Below are positions 39,311 to 48,964 of a stretch of DNA of 64,000 bases, in pieces (within the stretch, counting starts at the first letter, position 1; each line of letters starts with the position of its first letter). This DNA is from a virus. A model generated the notes under the pieces. The model saw nothing but the letters and a program-made list of their open reading frames with translations, searched no databases and had not been told where the DNA came from. Position numbers and translations under genes: made by a program. The DNA lies in the IMG/VR virus record IMGVR_UViG_3300020156_000448, positions 1 through 64,000 of that record. One strand, given 5' to 3'.

Positions 39311-41935
39311 TTAAACTGTTGCGACTGTTCCAACAGAGCCTATTACCTGCCATTGCGTGTTATTATTAATACATATAATTTCTACGCAATTCCTCTGGTG
39401 CGTAGATGATAAGTATCCTGTTGTGCCAGTGGATGTACTAGACTCACCGAAGTAGATTACTTGACCAGCGCCTTGCGCAATCTTCCATCCACCAGCACCT
39501 TTGCCAACTACTTTAATAATGTCTCCTGTATTGGCAGTTGCAGGCAGATTTATAGTTACCAGTGATGCATTATTAGCAATGTATCCATTATTCACTATTG
39601 CTGTCTCTGACGTAGTTGTTATTTCTGTAAAGCTAATAATACCCGTATTAATTGCAGCGATAGTATCATCTACATATTTTTTGGTTGTTGCATGATTATC
39701 AGTAGAAGGTAAGCCTGGAAGAGTTATGTTTCCAGAAGCGTCAACTGATGCTATTGGAGTTCCTGCATTGTTTTGCCACTCTTGAAGATTTGCAGATTGA
39801 CCAGCAGAACTTACTACTGTCAATACAGGAGCAGATGTAGTTGTTCCTATCACAGATAATGAAGCGTCTGCTGATGTTCCTGTTGCAAAACTTCGAGCCG
39901 AGCCGGACTGCCTATTACCAGATATTTCAATTCCGTAATAAGATTGCATAAGCATTCTATTGCCATAGAGCAATCCGATGGAATCCCACTCATTTCCAAA
40001 TTGAATGCTTGCGCCCTCTCCGCTAAGTAATCCAGAGAAGATTAATTTTCTCAGCGATGAAGAAGATGATCCAGTTGTAGATATTGTTTGATCCAAAGCA
40101 AATTGATTTGCGCTATCTAATCTGGCGACATTATTTGAAAGATAAGCATCATCTAATTCTCCACTAGTAATAGCCGATGCGTTAAGATTTGTTAAACTTG
40201 CGCCTGATCCAGAAAATGTTCCAGCAGTACAAGTGCCCGTTATAGATGCAGATGGAGCTTGTAGATACGCACCAGAAGAAGGCGGAGTTGTACTATTTAG
40301 TGATAGTCTAGAATTAATGGATACACCATTACTATTGTATCTAATTCTTTCCGTGGTATTGCTTTTAAAAACCATGTCGTATAGTGTGCCAGTACCAGCG
40401 CTAGTTGTACTCAACACAGCTACACCATCTATTATCCCAAACTGTAGATTACTATAGTTTACTGCATCTGTATCAAAATTAGTTCCAAATATGTCAATGT
40501 AATTTCTTGTTGTTCCTGTAGCAGGAATCAATCTAAATGCGTTATAAAGAGTCGTTCCAGGACGCAATCTAACAGAGCTTAAAGAACCAGAAATAACCTG
40601 AGATAACGTTGATGTTCCGATTGCAATTCCTTTGGTAGCGCCTGTTGTAAAAGTGTTTAGCTCTGCAAAGGTATTGGCAGAACCTTTTAATGCGACATTT
40701 CCAGATAATAAAGAATCAGATACGCTTCCAGTAGAAAGATTGCTTGCGTTAAGAGAAGTTAATGCCGCTCCTGAAATTGCAGGTAATGCCCCTTGCAGGT
40801 TTGCAGAAGGCACTAATACATCAGTATCTAACGTTCCTGCTGTTATATCTCCAGCAGCTACAGAGCCTGCCGAAACGCCTGTTAACTGACTTCCGTCGCC
40901 TATATAAACATTAGCTTGCATTGTGCCGCTAATTGTTACATCATTTGGTAATGAAAGAGTTATTCCGCCTGCACTATTAGCAATACTAATCTGATTTGCT
41001 GTTCCAGTGATATTTGATAGCGTGTATCCTGTTCCGTTTCCAATAAGTAATTGTCCGTTGGTTGGCGTTGTTGATATTCCAGTGCCCCCGTATCCAATTC
41101 CAATTGCGTTTCCTTGCCATGTGGAAGAAGTAAAAGTTTTATTTGAAATTGCTTGCGTGCTCGATGCATTCACTAAGACAATTTCAGAACCCAATAGCCC
41201 TGCTCTCCATGTTTGTGTTGTTTCATGCCAAAGCAATGAAGCATTTGGAGATGTTCCACGTTCAATTTCAATGCCTCCGTCTTCCGAAGGAGTTCCAGTA
41301 ACATTGCTATTTAGCACAATCACGTTATCTGATATTGTTAAGGTTTCTGTATCTATTACAGTTTGCGTTCCATCAACATTAAGGTTTCCCTTTAGTGTAA
41401 AGGTTCCAGACTCATATCTTAAGTATGCACCAGTAGTTTGATCGCCAAAGTACAGATTAAAAATTCCTGAGGCGTTAGAGGTTCCTGCGCCGATATAAAA
41501 ATTTGTAGAAGTGGTTCCATCATCATCTCCTGAATCGGCTTGAGAGGCAGAAAAGGCTGTATATATACTAGCACGAATTAAGCCACGTTCAATAGAATCA
41601 TAATCTTCTAACGCTATGCCTAAAATAGCTTGATCGCTAGCGGTTCTAGCTGTAGCGGTTCCATCCCCAGCAGAAGTAAGAAGATTTCCAGCAACGATAG
41701 TGCCAGTTACATAGATGTTGCCTTCCCCTAAAATAGTAACATAGGCTGGCTGACCTGACAAAGAAGTATTGTTAACAATGCCTGCAAAGATATCAGTCGC
41801 ATCGTGATTTGGAAAAATAACTTCGTCGGGATTATCGCGGTTATACACAACAACATCACCAGAATACATAACTTCATCACTTCCGTTTATGTATTTTCTT
41901 GTTATTTTATCTATGTTGATAGTGGAATTTGCCAT
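39311..41935 (-). CDS. Tail-fibre-like protein 1 with DUF2190-like N-terminus
   Basis: An 874-residue protein. The first 130 residues (SGDVVVYNRDNPDEVIFPN ... GEGNIYVTGTIVAGNLLTSA ... ILGIALED) resemble the small DUF2190-type beta domain of phage virion proteins. Then comes the fibre signature GNLNVDGTQTVIDTETLTIS and IVLNSNVTG, GIEIERG. Long Gly/Ser/Thr beta segments follow, and a C-terminal tip homologous to fibre 2 (IKVVGKGAGGWKIAQGAGQV). The three fibres are in one run with gaps of 10-14 bases. Confidence 0.8.
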   Translation of the reverse strand: MANSTINIDKITRKYINGSDEVMYSGDVVVYNRDNPDEVIFPNHDATDIFAGIVNNTSLSGQPAYVTILGEGNIYVTGTIVAGNLLTSAGDGTATARTASDQAILGIALEDYDSIERGLIRASIYTAFSASQADSGDDDGTTSTNFYIGAGTSNASGIFNLYFGDQTTGAYLRYESGTFTLKGNLNVDGTQTVIDTETLTISDNVIVLNSNVTGTPSEDGGIEIERGTSPNASLLWHETTQTWRAGLLGSEIVLVNASSTQAISNKTFTSSTWQGNAIGIGYGGTGISTTPTNGQLLIGNGTGYTLSNITGTANQISIANSAGGITLSLPNDVTISGTMQANVYIGDGSQLTGVSAGSVAAGDITAGTLDTDVLVPSANLQGALPAISGAALTSLNASNLSTGSVSDSLLSGNVALKGSANTFAELNTFTTGATKGIAIGTSTLSQVISGSLSSVRLRPGTTLYNAFRLIPATGTTRNYIDIFGTNFDTDAVNYSNLQFGIIDGVAVLSTTSAGTGTLYDMVFKSNTTERIRYNSNGVSINSRLSLNSTTPPSSGAYLQAPSASITGTCTAGTFSGSGASLTNLNASAITSGELDDAYLSNNVARLDSANQFALDQTISTTGSSSSSLRKLIFSGLLSGEGASIQFGNEWDSIGLLYGNRMLMQSYYGIEISGNRQSGSARSFATGTSADASLSVIGTTTSAPVLTVVSSAGQSANLQEWQNNAGTPIASVDASGNITLPGLPSTDNHATTKKYVDDTIAAINTGIISFTEITTTSETAIVNNGYIANNASLVTINLPATANTGDIIKVVGKGAGGWKIAQGAGQVIYFGESSTSTGTTGYLSSTHQRNCVEIICINNNTQWQVIGSVGTVATV

Positions 41936-41937
41936 AG

Positions 41938-43446
41938 TTATCGTAAATTATCTATAATTTTTTCTGCACAAATTTGCATCTTTTGGTAAATTTCTTCTGT
42001 GCGTTGAGCAATGGTGTCAGAAGCCTCCACATAAGAAGGAAAATGCTTTTGAAAAGCATCAGAGTATACATCTTTATCTTGATCCTCATACATGTAAATT
42101 CCTTGCCCAATAAAATGATTAACAATTTGAACTTGGTCTCTAAGTCTCTCAATCATACTTTTAGTTTCTGGGTCATTCATATCTGCTCCATTTTCAAGTA
42201 AATGTCGCATAATGTATGTAGTTTCATCAATTTCTACGCTAGCCTCGAAGGTTGGGACTAAATCGATGTTGTTTTCTAGTTTGTAGGCTGCGTGCCCATC
42301 AAACGAACCATAAAATTCATAGTTCGCAATTTGATTAGCTAATGCGTGAGCCTCAATTTCATCTACAAAAGATTCATTTTTAATCGATTCAATACAACTA
42401 ACTACTCCCGCAATAAACTTAGAATTTACGCTCAGATGTGTCACTAGCTTTTCAATCTTGTCGTAATTAAAATTACCGTCCTCATATAGGTTGGTACTTA
42501 TATAACTTACTAGTATATTATCCTGATCAACTAGGTCATCTATAGAGAAGCCGCCCACATCGTTTTGCATAACAATATCTGCATCTGTTGTTTTAGCTAA
42601 AAGTTCTAGCCTTGATTTATAATGTTCTAGATTAACTTTATTTTGTTCCCATAATTGATTAATCACTTCTGCATCAAGAGGCATATTGGGATGCAAGCCT
42701 CTTGGGTTATTTTTTCTATAGTTAGCCCCCACCTCTTTGACCAAAGAGTTGTTTAAATCTACTCTAAATTCTAACTCCCCATCGTCTGATCTTTGAGTAT
42801 ATATATTGGAAGCTGCTAATTCGGCATCTTCTTCAATGGTTTCTTTCGTTGAAGAATAGTCTATAGCGCCCAATACGGTCTTTCCAAACCAACTTCCGAA
42901 TAAATTATGATCATGTTTAGCATCTATTGGCTCAGTGTTTGTGTTTAAAGAAATATCTATTAAGTTCTGATCATTATCATCTAAGAACGCTGTCTCTCCC
43001 TCTTCGAGTTCAGCAACATATTCACTCTTTTTGGCAACTCCGTCAATGATGACATCATCAAATAACTCATAAATTCCAAAGGCTCGCAACAACAATACTA
43101 CTGGCTGAGCGTCATCGGAAACACCCTGCTTATCGCTTGCAGAGACAATATATAGATTTTTACCCTTACTTTTTAAGGAAAGCAATTGCTCTTTAAAGCC
43201 TTTTTCTAATTTGACCTTGCTACCTTTTGAATCTTCAATTAAAGTGTTGCTAATGAGCTTATATGGCGCTTCTGTGGCAGCAGCATATGATAGACCACCT
43301 TCAGGATTAGTGACTTCCCAAATTGTGTCATCGGCGTCGAAGATGATTGTATCATATTCGTTCAAATCATAACCTGCTACCTCTGTAGGTTTCATGTTCA
43401 TCTGAGTTAGCAATTCACTAACATCATCATTTCTATTACTTGGCAT
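41938..43446 (-). CDS. HAD-superfamily domain fused to a large uncharacterised region
   Basis: A 502-residue product from MPSNRNDDVS (GGAG upstream, overlapping the previous stop by 11 bases). Residues about 25-165 form a HAD phosphatase domain: TIIFDADDTIWEV (DxDxT nucleophile motif), LYIVSASDKQGV (motif II Ser) and a TAFLDDNDQNL motif IV Asp pair. The arrangement resembles MDP-1-type phosphatases. The remaining 330 residues are helical and unassigned. Two bases upstream of the first fibre gene. Substrate unknown. Confidence 0.68.
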   Translation of the reverse strand: MPSNRNDDVSELLTQMNMKPTEVAGYDLNEYDTIIFDADDTIWEVTNPEGGLSYAAATEAPYKLISNTLIEDSKGSKVKLEKGFKEQLLSLKSKGKNLYIVSASDKQGVSDDAQPVVLLLRAFGIYELFDDVIIDGVAKKSEYVAELEEGETAFLDDNDQNLIDISLNTNTEPIDAKHDHNLFGSWFGKTVLGAIDYSSTKETIEEDAELAASNIYTQRSDDGELEFRVDLNNSLVKEVGANYRKNNPRGLHPNMPLDAEVINQLWEQNKVNLEHYKSRLELLAKTTDADIVMQNDVGGFSIDDLVDQDNILVSYISTNLYEDGNFNYDKIEKLVTHLSVNSKFIAGVVSCIESIKNESFVDEIEAHALANQIANYEFYGSFDGHAAYKLENNIDLVPTFEASVEIDETTYIMRHLLENGADMNDPETKSMIERLRDQVQIVNHFIGQGIYMYEDQDKDVYSDAFQKHFPSYVEASDTIAQRTEEIYQKMQICAEKIIDNLR

Positions 43447-43912
43447 TGTATTTCTCCGATCCGCTATAAGCCTTTTCTTTAAGCTCCAATATGGCTTCTC
43501 CATGTTTCGTTACATCATGCTTTATTTCAAAAATTTTACCCTCTAAGCTCTCAATCGCCTTAGCATTATTATTAATCCTCACATCGTTGACGGTTGCTTT
43601 GGTCGATATTTCATGAATGTCTTTGCTAATTTCTTTATATTCTTCTTTGCCATTATAATTAAGGGTAATTAAAATACTCGCAATGCCAACAATAGCACAA
43701 ATGCCAGCAAATGCCAGATTTAGCCAACTATCGACACTAGGCTTCTGGGGCTTTTCATCAGCAGAGAGCATATTTTCTAATATTTTCTTAGCTAAATACT
43801 GATCGGTCATCTTACTAAAAAATTGTTTATTTCTAGTAATAGCCATGTCTAAGTCTTGGATATGCTCGTTAGCAGCCTCTAACTCTTCTATATTAATCTT
43901 CTTTTTATCCAC
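43436..43912 (-). CDS. Single-TM coiled-coil protein
   Basis: A 158-residue protein. An N-terminal helical segment is followed by one membrane helix near 65-85 (LNLAFAGICAIVGIASILIT) and a long C-terminal coiled coil (EISKDIHEISTKATVNDVRI ... IESLEGKIFEIKHDVTKH). The layout resembles XhlA-like phage membrane proteins in reverse order. It could be a lysis or virion-membrane factor; evidence is only topological. Confidence 0.6.
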   Translation of the reverse strand: MDKKKINIEELEAANEHIQDLDMAITRNKQFFSKMTDQYLAKKILENMLSADEKPQKPSVDSWLNLAFAGICAIVGIASILITLNYNGKEEYKEISKDIHEISTKATVNDVRINNNAKAIESLEGKIFEIKHDVTKHGEAILELKEKAYSGSEKYNAK

Positions 43913-43915
43913 GAC

Positions 43916-45139
43916 TTACCTCTGTTTGTTTATGCGATCACTGCCCTTTACAATCTTCTTGTCAACTGAAGCGAAAGTCTTCTGAAAGTCTTTCCATGAT
44001 TTAATTTTGCTAATTCTGTCTCTTCTTTGCTCCCGACGCTTACGGTTTCTGTATTCTTTACGTCGCTGGATTCTCTCGTACATATGAGTATTATTATAAG
44101 CTGTTTTATACCACGATTTAGTATCTTCAAGATACAAATGATCCTTAACTGTGGAGACAGTTCCCAACTGAGAATCTAGCAAATCAATTGCTGTAGTAGA
44201 ATCTATTAGGTCTTGTATATAAAGGCTTGCTAAAGCCTGCTGAAGATTATTCTTAATGTCAGTATTAAGTAAATCTTGATAAGCAAGACATAATTGCAAC
44301 TTGTTCGCTGTTTTATCCAAGCTACATAAAACATTAGAAGCAGCCATATACTTGATTCCCATTTGCCTCTTTATTGAATGATCAAATATTTCATGAGGAA
44401 TCGGAATAGTATCGTATAGCTTGTATTTTTTAAACATAGCATCCGCCTTCTCATTGTCTATATCAAAGATGTCTCTTACAAGATTTTCAACAAAGCGCTC
44501 ACTTCTATCTGCTGTAGCTTGTGGTAAAAGTCCTATGCCGTAAGGAATTTCCTTTTTAAGGTCTTCTGTTGGTTCTAGTTCAAACTCCAACTGAAAACGC
44601 ATCATTCTTAAAATAATAAATGGATTAAACTCAATGGCGCTTCTGGCTGGAATAGGAGTTCTAATAACCTTGTTCTTTATCAGGTCGTCATAGCCTTGAC
44701 CAGTAACATCCAAAAATTTCTCATTAATTACATCGTAGCACATGGTATCGATTGTAAAGTCTCTCTCATAAATATTCTTATAAAGAAAAGTAATCGGAAT
44801 TCCTAGGCGCTGCATTTCGCCTTCTATTGGAAAGTGCACATGAGGATTATCAATACTCTGAAATTCAAAGTTATAACCATTGCATACTATTTTTTTTGTA
44901 CCTGTGTACTCGTACACAATAGGCTCTCCAAGACCAAACCTCTTTGAAAAATCCTGCAAAATTGCTTCCATTTTTCCTTCACGCGAAATCACATCAAAAT
45001 CTTGAATATCTTCGACTGGAACACCAAGCAGCCAGTCGCGCACGAATCCACCAACAATCAATGGATAATCACCAACTGCCTTGCCTGACTGTGCCAGTTT
45101 TTGAAAAGCATCTACTAGATTTTGAGGTAAGTCGCGCAT
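43916..45139 (-). CDS. CCA-adding enzyme/poly(A) polymerase family nucleotidyltransferase (a)
   Basis: A 407-residue protein with class II nucleotidyltransferase signatures: LIVGGFVRDWLLGVPVEDI followed by QDFDVIS (GG, RD and the D-x-D pair), IYERDFTIDTMCYDV (the RRDF..N-type block) and ILRMMRFQLEF. This family adds CCA to tRNA ends or poly(A) tails to RNA. No HD domain. The C-terminus is Arg/Lys-rich (RRKEYRNRKRREQRRDRISK), suited to RNA binding. One of three such proteins in 12 kb. Confidence 0.82.
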   Translation of the reverse strand: MRDLPQNLVDAFQKLAQSGKAVGDYPLIVGGFVRDWLLGVPVEDIQDFDVISREGKMEAILQDFSKRFGLGEPIVYEYTGTKKIVCNGYNFEFQSIDNPHVHFPIEGEMQRLGIPITFLYKNIYERDFTIDTMCYDVINEKFLDVTGQGYDDLIKNKVIRTPIPARSAIEFNPFIILRMMRFQLEFELEPTEDLKKEIPYGIGLLPQATADRSERFVENLVRDIFDIDNEKADAMFKKYKLYDTIPIPHEIFDHSIKRQMGIKYMAASNVLCSLDKTANKLQLCLAYQDLLNTDIKNNLQQALASLYIQDLIDSTTAIDLLDSQLGTVSTVKDHLYLEDTKSWYKTAYNNTHMYERIQRRKEYRNRKRREQRRDRISKIKSWKDFQKTFASVDKKIVKGSDRINKQR

Positions 45140-45140
45140 A

Positions 45141-45503
45141 TTATTTTCCTTTTAAGTGCGTAATATCAATCAAATCCCAAAATTTGGTTCCAATATGAAC
45201 ATTACGATCACTAAACCAATCTTTGCGTGTTTCAATAACATACTTAACATTATAGTCTTTTGAATTAACGGGCTGTTCCTGATTTGCTTCTAATTGAGCT
45301 ACGTGAACTAAAGAGCCACCCATGTCAAAGAAAGCCACATCAATAGGGAAAGAGACATTTTTATTCCAAAATGACTGCCTTGAAGGTCTATCAAAAACAA
45401 AAAGACCGCATTCATCATCGGGAAGAGGTTCACTAAACATTAACCCTTTTTCTCTATCTCTTTCATTAATTGCTAAAAGTGTTATTTTTAGTCTTCGTTC
45501 CAT
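45141..45503 (-). CDS. DUF192 family protein
   Basis: A 120-residue protein matching DUF192 along its length: REKGLMFSEPLPDDECGLFV, RQSFWNKNVSFPIDVAFFD and YVIETRKDWFSDRNVHIGTK. The family is a small beta barrel of unknown biochemical role. Bacterial members usually have a signal peptide; this one has none. It overlaps the upstream gene by 16 bases and is one base from the nucleotidyltransferase. Confidence 0.82.
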   Translation of the reverse strand: MERRLKITLLAINERDREKGLMFSEPLPDDECGLFVFDRPSRQSFWNKNVSFPIDVAFFDMGGSLVHVAQLEANQEQPVNSKDYNVKYVIETRKDWFSDRNVHIGTKFWDLIDITHLKGK

Positions 45504-46165
45504 TCCTTAATAATTCTCCATTTTCCATTGTTATCTCTAACTATTTTTTCACCTTGATTTGGAGAAGGAAACTCCAAAGCTGGTGTATTTTGAGTGCTAC
45601 AAGTCTGAATAATATTCTTTAGGCAACGTGAAGTCTTAGATAAAGAAGAAGAATTATCAAGCATTAACTTAACCAATATTTCATGCCCTTTATCTGTCAA
45701 ACTTACGTCATGCCCAGCGCCCTTCAATAACCCCTGTGCCTTTAAGCGATTAAGCTCGTTATCTGAAAGGTTTGAAATCCTAAACACCTTCTCTGGGGCG
45801 TTACTTGAATCTTGGATAATGCTTGCACTATCCCACGCTTTAAAAAGTAAACTCTTATCCTCTTCGGCTGTTACTTGATGAAATCCATTTGATTTCATAA
45901 TTTGTTCAAGAAGAGGGGAAACATTAAAATACATGACCCCATCACCACTGGCTGTTGGCGCTGAGGAGTTATTAAGAACATAATCAACCAAGCTTCTTTG
46001 ACCCATATTAGACCACTGGAGCTTATCTGTTATATGTTGAGATGGACCCTGCATGGTATTTTGGTCAAAACCATGAGCAGGAAAGAAGTTTTGTGCAACC
46101 TTTACCATTCCGTTCTTTTGCGCAACACGTTGCTGATGTGCATTGGGAGTTCTAAAAAAACGCAT
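45488..46165 (-). CDS. Uncharacterised protein with winged-helix-like segment
   Basis: A 225-residue protein. Residues about 130-165 (RISNLSDNELNRLKAQGLLK, then VSLTDKGHEILVKLM) have the layout of a winged helix-turn-helix, with T-D-K-G before the last helix. The rest is unassigned. A GTATAATAAG box lies 30 bases before the start, so this gene probably begins a transcript. Possibly a regulator. Confidence 0.55.
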   Translation of the reverse strand: MRFFRTPNAHQQRVAQKNGMVKVAQNFFPAHGFDQNTMQGPSQHITDKLQWSNMGQRSLVDYVLNNSSAPTASGDGVMYFNVSPLLEQIMKSNGFHQVTAEEDKSLLFKAWDSASIIQDSSNAPEKVFRISNLSDNELNRLKAQGLLKGAGHDVSLTDKGHEILVKLMLDNSSSLSKTSRCLKNIIQTCSTQNTPALEFPSPNQGEKIVRDNNGKWRIIKEWNED

Positions 46166-46194
46166 AATTCACCGCCATTAAAATTGATCTTGTT

Positions 46195-46204
46195 CTTATT
46201 ATAC
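46195..46204 (-). promoter_or_regulatory. GTATAATAAG box, candidate phage promoter
   Basis: Minus strand, 30-39 bases before the 225-residue gene; the first seven bases match the box at 63294. Confidence 0.4.
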
Positions 46205-46247
46205 TATTTAATGTATACAAATACAAAATCCTGCGGGAACATTGGCG

Positions 46248-46985
46248 CTATATGATAAATTGCTCAAAACCATACTCTTGCAGCAATCTCTTTCCATTGT
46301 CTGGATTGGGCTTTAGTATTTTCTCAATAGTTTTTGAAGCCTTATCAATATCTATTTCAGTTAGAATATGTTCTCTATGTTTTCTAATGGCTGCATCAAG
46401 CTCATTATCTATAGTGAAATCATATCTGTTAGCAAAAACTAATGCTCGAAGAGCAATTATGGAGTTTGTCTTAACTGATAAATCTGCATTGACAGGACAT
46501 CTAATAATCCCATCATCCAAATCTTTTTTTGCCGTACCTAATACGTCATAAATTTTACCGCTTCTCAAGCTCATGATTAATGTATTTATAGTAAAATCAC
46601 GAGAAATAATATCAAAACTTAAATTGTTTTGGGGAAGATTGGTTTTTCTTAACTCAGGAAGAAGATCAAAGTTTTTTAAATTAGCCTTACAATCAATGTC
46701 CAAGCCATTGACACTAAGTTTTCCTGTACCTGTTTTATGGCTATATTCAACAGGAACACCAAATCTCTCTGCTACCGCGCCTGCTAGATAAAGACCGTGA
46801 TAATTTTCCGCCATAAGGTCAATATCGCTTTCACGTGTATGTTCTTTGCCCCAGTATTCATCTCTGCAAAATCCACCTACTGCAAATGCAATGAATCCTA
46901 AAGAATGCGTAATTTCGTCTATTCCGTTTAGCACAGAATAAACAACTGCTTCCTCTTGGCTTTTTGGCTTTTTATTTATTGGCAT
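46248..46985 (-). CDS. CCA-adding enzyme/poly(A) polymerase family nucleotidyltransferase (b), short
   Basis: A 245-residue protein with only the head and neck of the family: IAFAVGGFCRDEYWGKEH then RESDIDLMA (G-G, R-D and D-x-D intact), ISRDFTINTLIMSL, and IIALRALVFANRYDFTID. No C-terminal tRNA-binding body or HD domain. Compared with the usual 400 or so residues it is a minimal form. Activity is plausible because the catalytic acids are present; specificity is unknown. Confidence 0.78.
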   Translation of the reverse strand: MPINKKPKSQEEAVVYSVLNGIDEITHSLGFIAFAVGGFCRDEYWGKEHTRESDIDLMAENYHGLYLAGAVAERFGVPVEYSHKTGTGKLSVNGLDIDCKANLKNFDLLPELRKTNLPQNNLSFDIISRDFTINTLIMSLRSGKIYDVLGTAKKDLDDGIIRCPVNADLSVKTNSIIALRALVFANRYDFTIDNELDAAIRKHREHILTEIDIDKASKTIEKILKPNPDNGKRLLQEYGFEQFII

Positions 46986-46994
46986 TCATATCAC

Positions 46995-47417
46995 CTATTT
47001 AGAGCCTCTAACAATACCTTTTTTATCCAAAGCTTCGTTTGCCCAATCTCTAATAGTGCCATTGTTTAAATGATTTACAAGCTCCATTGCATTAAATCGT
47101 TTCATTACAAGTGGAACGTTACACATTAAAGCTTCTCTAAATATGTCGTCCTTCGGCTCGCATCCTGATATAAATACAGCCTTGTGACTCAAACCCATTT
47201 TATGTAATTCGTTATATACATCTATGCCACTTATTCCATTGAGATAGAGATCAATTATATAATAATCTACCAAAGGTTCGAATCTACCATCTTGAACTGT
47301 CTTCAATGCTTCTTGAGCACTGCTTACAAATTCAGTCTCATGACCCAGCGCTTTAAACATTTCGGACAATGTAAAAGCTGTCAGTTCGTGATCATCTATG
47401 ATGCATACTTTTAGCAC
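46995..47417 (-). CDS. Response regulator, receiver domain only
   Basis: A 140-residue CheY-like protein. The acidic pocket is Asp8-Asp9, the phosphoacceptor is Asp56 in YYIIDLYLNGISG, with Ser84 in VFISG and Lys106 in LVMKRF. All conserved switch residues are present. No DNA-binding output domain; about 20 extra residues follow the fold. It sits 13 bases downstream of a histidine kinase gene and is the obvious phosphorelay partner. It would act by protein-protein contact. Confidence 0.88.
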   Translation of the reverse strand: MLKVCIIDDHELTAFTLSEMFKALGHETEFVSSAQEALKTVQDGRFEPLVDYYIIDLYLNGISGIDVYNELHKMGLSHKAVFISGCEPKDDIFREALMCNVPLVMKRFNAMELVNHLNNGTIRDWANEALDKKGIVRGSK

Positions 47418-47430
47418 AATTCACTCTCCA

Positions 47431-48957
47431 TTAATCCTTGTTAATCCTTATACTAAAGACTGTGTTTCCAGGCTCACTACTCTCTAGATTTAGTTCCATA
47501 TTGGCATTAGAAGCAAATACCTTGCTCAAATATAATCCTAAGCCTGTACCTGGAACTTCTCTAAAAGGTCTAAAAAAAGGATTAAACAAACGGTATTGAA
47601 GATTTGATGGGATGCCTCTACCATTATCCCTAACTTGAATTAAGTAATAATCTTCATTCTCTACAACATCAACTACTATCTTGCCTTCCTTTCTACTATA
47701 CGCCTTATCTTTATAGCTTGCAATAGCCTTTCTTGCATTGCTCAGCAAATTGATAACAACCTGTCTTAATATGTTATTTGCAGCAATTGCTCTAATTGAA
47801 GCAGGACCATTATATAATATCTTGATTTGGTTTTCTTTATAATCGGAACTTAGACAATATGTTTTAATAGTTTCCTGTAGTAAAACCGCTAAGTCTACTT
47901 CTTTTGTGTCACCTATTATAGCTTGTATTATATCTTCTTCAGTATTGTAACCCCGAATACTTCCAAAGCTCATAATGTTGCCTACAATTGTTTCAATAGA
48001 ATTTGCCGATTGTTTGATTGCTTGCAGGTATTCTAATTTCTTATCCGCTTCTAGGTCAATCAGTCCTTTGACATTACCTATTAAAAGATCAGCAGCGTTA
48101 TCTATTGCCTGAACTGGTGATCTTGTTTCATGAGTAATGCCAGAGATGAATGAATTAATAGCAGTAATTGTAAACTTTTGCATCTCTAAACCAAGAGTAT
48201 CCTTGAACTCGTTTAATTCTTGAACTGGATTTCTTATGGCTAATCCAGCAATATATATATCTCCTCTATAGCAATTAAAAGGGAATTTGAATACGAGCCA
48301 ACTAACCATGTCTCCTGTAGCATCTGGAACTTCTTCAAACAACTCTACGGGAACGTTTCCCTTAAGCATCATTTTGTCATGTTCTACTAATTCGGCTGCT
48401 ACACTTTTAGGGAATAAATCAAAATCGGTTTTACCAATTACTTCCTCTACTGAACTTCGTGCAAGTTCAGCAAATCTCTTATTGACATAAATGTACTCAC
48501 CTTTGCTATTTTTCATAAAAGCTATTGCTGGACTGTTTTCCATAAAGCTTTCAAACAAAGATTGACTTCTTCTTAATTCAAGATCGGCTTTAACTCGTTG
48601 TGTAATATCTTGGATAAAACGATAATGACCTTGAAAGACCATATCCTCATTATAGCATGCTACAATAACTAGGCGTTTATAATATACTTCACCGTCCTTT
48701 TTGACGCCCTTTAGTTCTAATTCGGTTTTACCATCTTGCAGCATCTTTTCAATAGCGCTATTGGCTTCATTATGACAATCTGGATGAATCGTGGTCGTCC
48801 ATGGCTTACCAATTAACTCATTCATATCATAACCACATATATTCGCGTAGGACATATTCAAGGAAATGTATTCTCCCTCAGCATTAATCAATGCTATTCC
48901 ATCCAATGCGTGCATCATAATATTATTGAATTGATAAAGACCCTCATTCTTATCCAT
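47431..48957 (-). CDS. PAS-PAS sensor histidine kinase, cytoplasmic
   Basis: A 508-residue kinase. The first PAS domain spans about 8-122 and the second about 130-245 (SPAIAFMKNSKGEYIYVNKR). A dimerisation domain carries the phospho-His at 276 (SGITHETRSPVQAI), and an ATPase domain has the N box (VINLLSNARKAI, about 401-412), G1 (RDNGRGIP, 443-450), F box (FNPFFRPF) and G2 (GTGLGLYLS, 470-478). No membrane segment, so the signal is intracellular. All catalytic boxes look intact. A full kinase in a phage late-gene run is very unusual. Confidence 0.9.
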   Translation of the reverse strand: MDKNEGLYQFNNIMMHALDGIALINAEGEYISLNMSYANICGYDMNELIGKPWTTTIHPDCHNEANSAIEKMLQDGKTELELKGVKKDGEVYYKRLVIVACYNEDMVFQGHYRFIQDITQRVKADLELRRSQSLFESFMENSPAIAFMKNSKGEYIYVNKRFAELARSSVEEVIGKTDFDLFPKSVAAELVEHDKMMLKGNVPVELFEEVPDATGDMVSWLVFKFPFNCYRGDIYIAGLAIRNPVQELNEFKDTLGLEMQKFTITAINSFISGITHETRSPVQAIDNAADLLIGNVKGLIDLEADKKLEYLQAIKQSANSIETIVGNIMSFGSIRGYNTEEDIIQAIIGDTKEVDLAVLLQETIKTYCLSSDYKENQIKILYNGPASIRAIAANNILRQVVINLLSNARKAIASYKDKAYSRKEGKIVVDVVENEDYYLIQVRDNGRGIPSNLQYRLFNPFFRPFREVPGTGLGLYLSKVFASNANMELNLESSEPGNTVFSIRINKD

Positions 48958-48964
48958 TTTACTC

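Noticed and set aside
46995-48957. Host chromosome contamination as the source of the two-component genes
   Set aside because: Strand, spacing and codon style match the flanking phage genes, and phage genes lie tightly on both sides.
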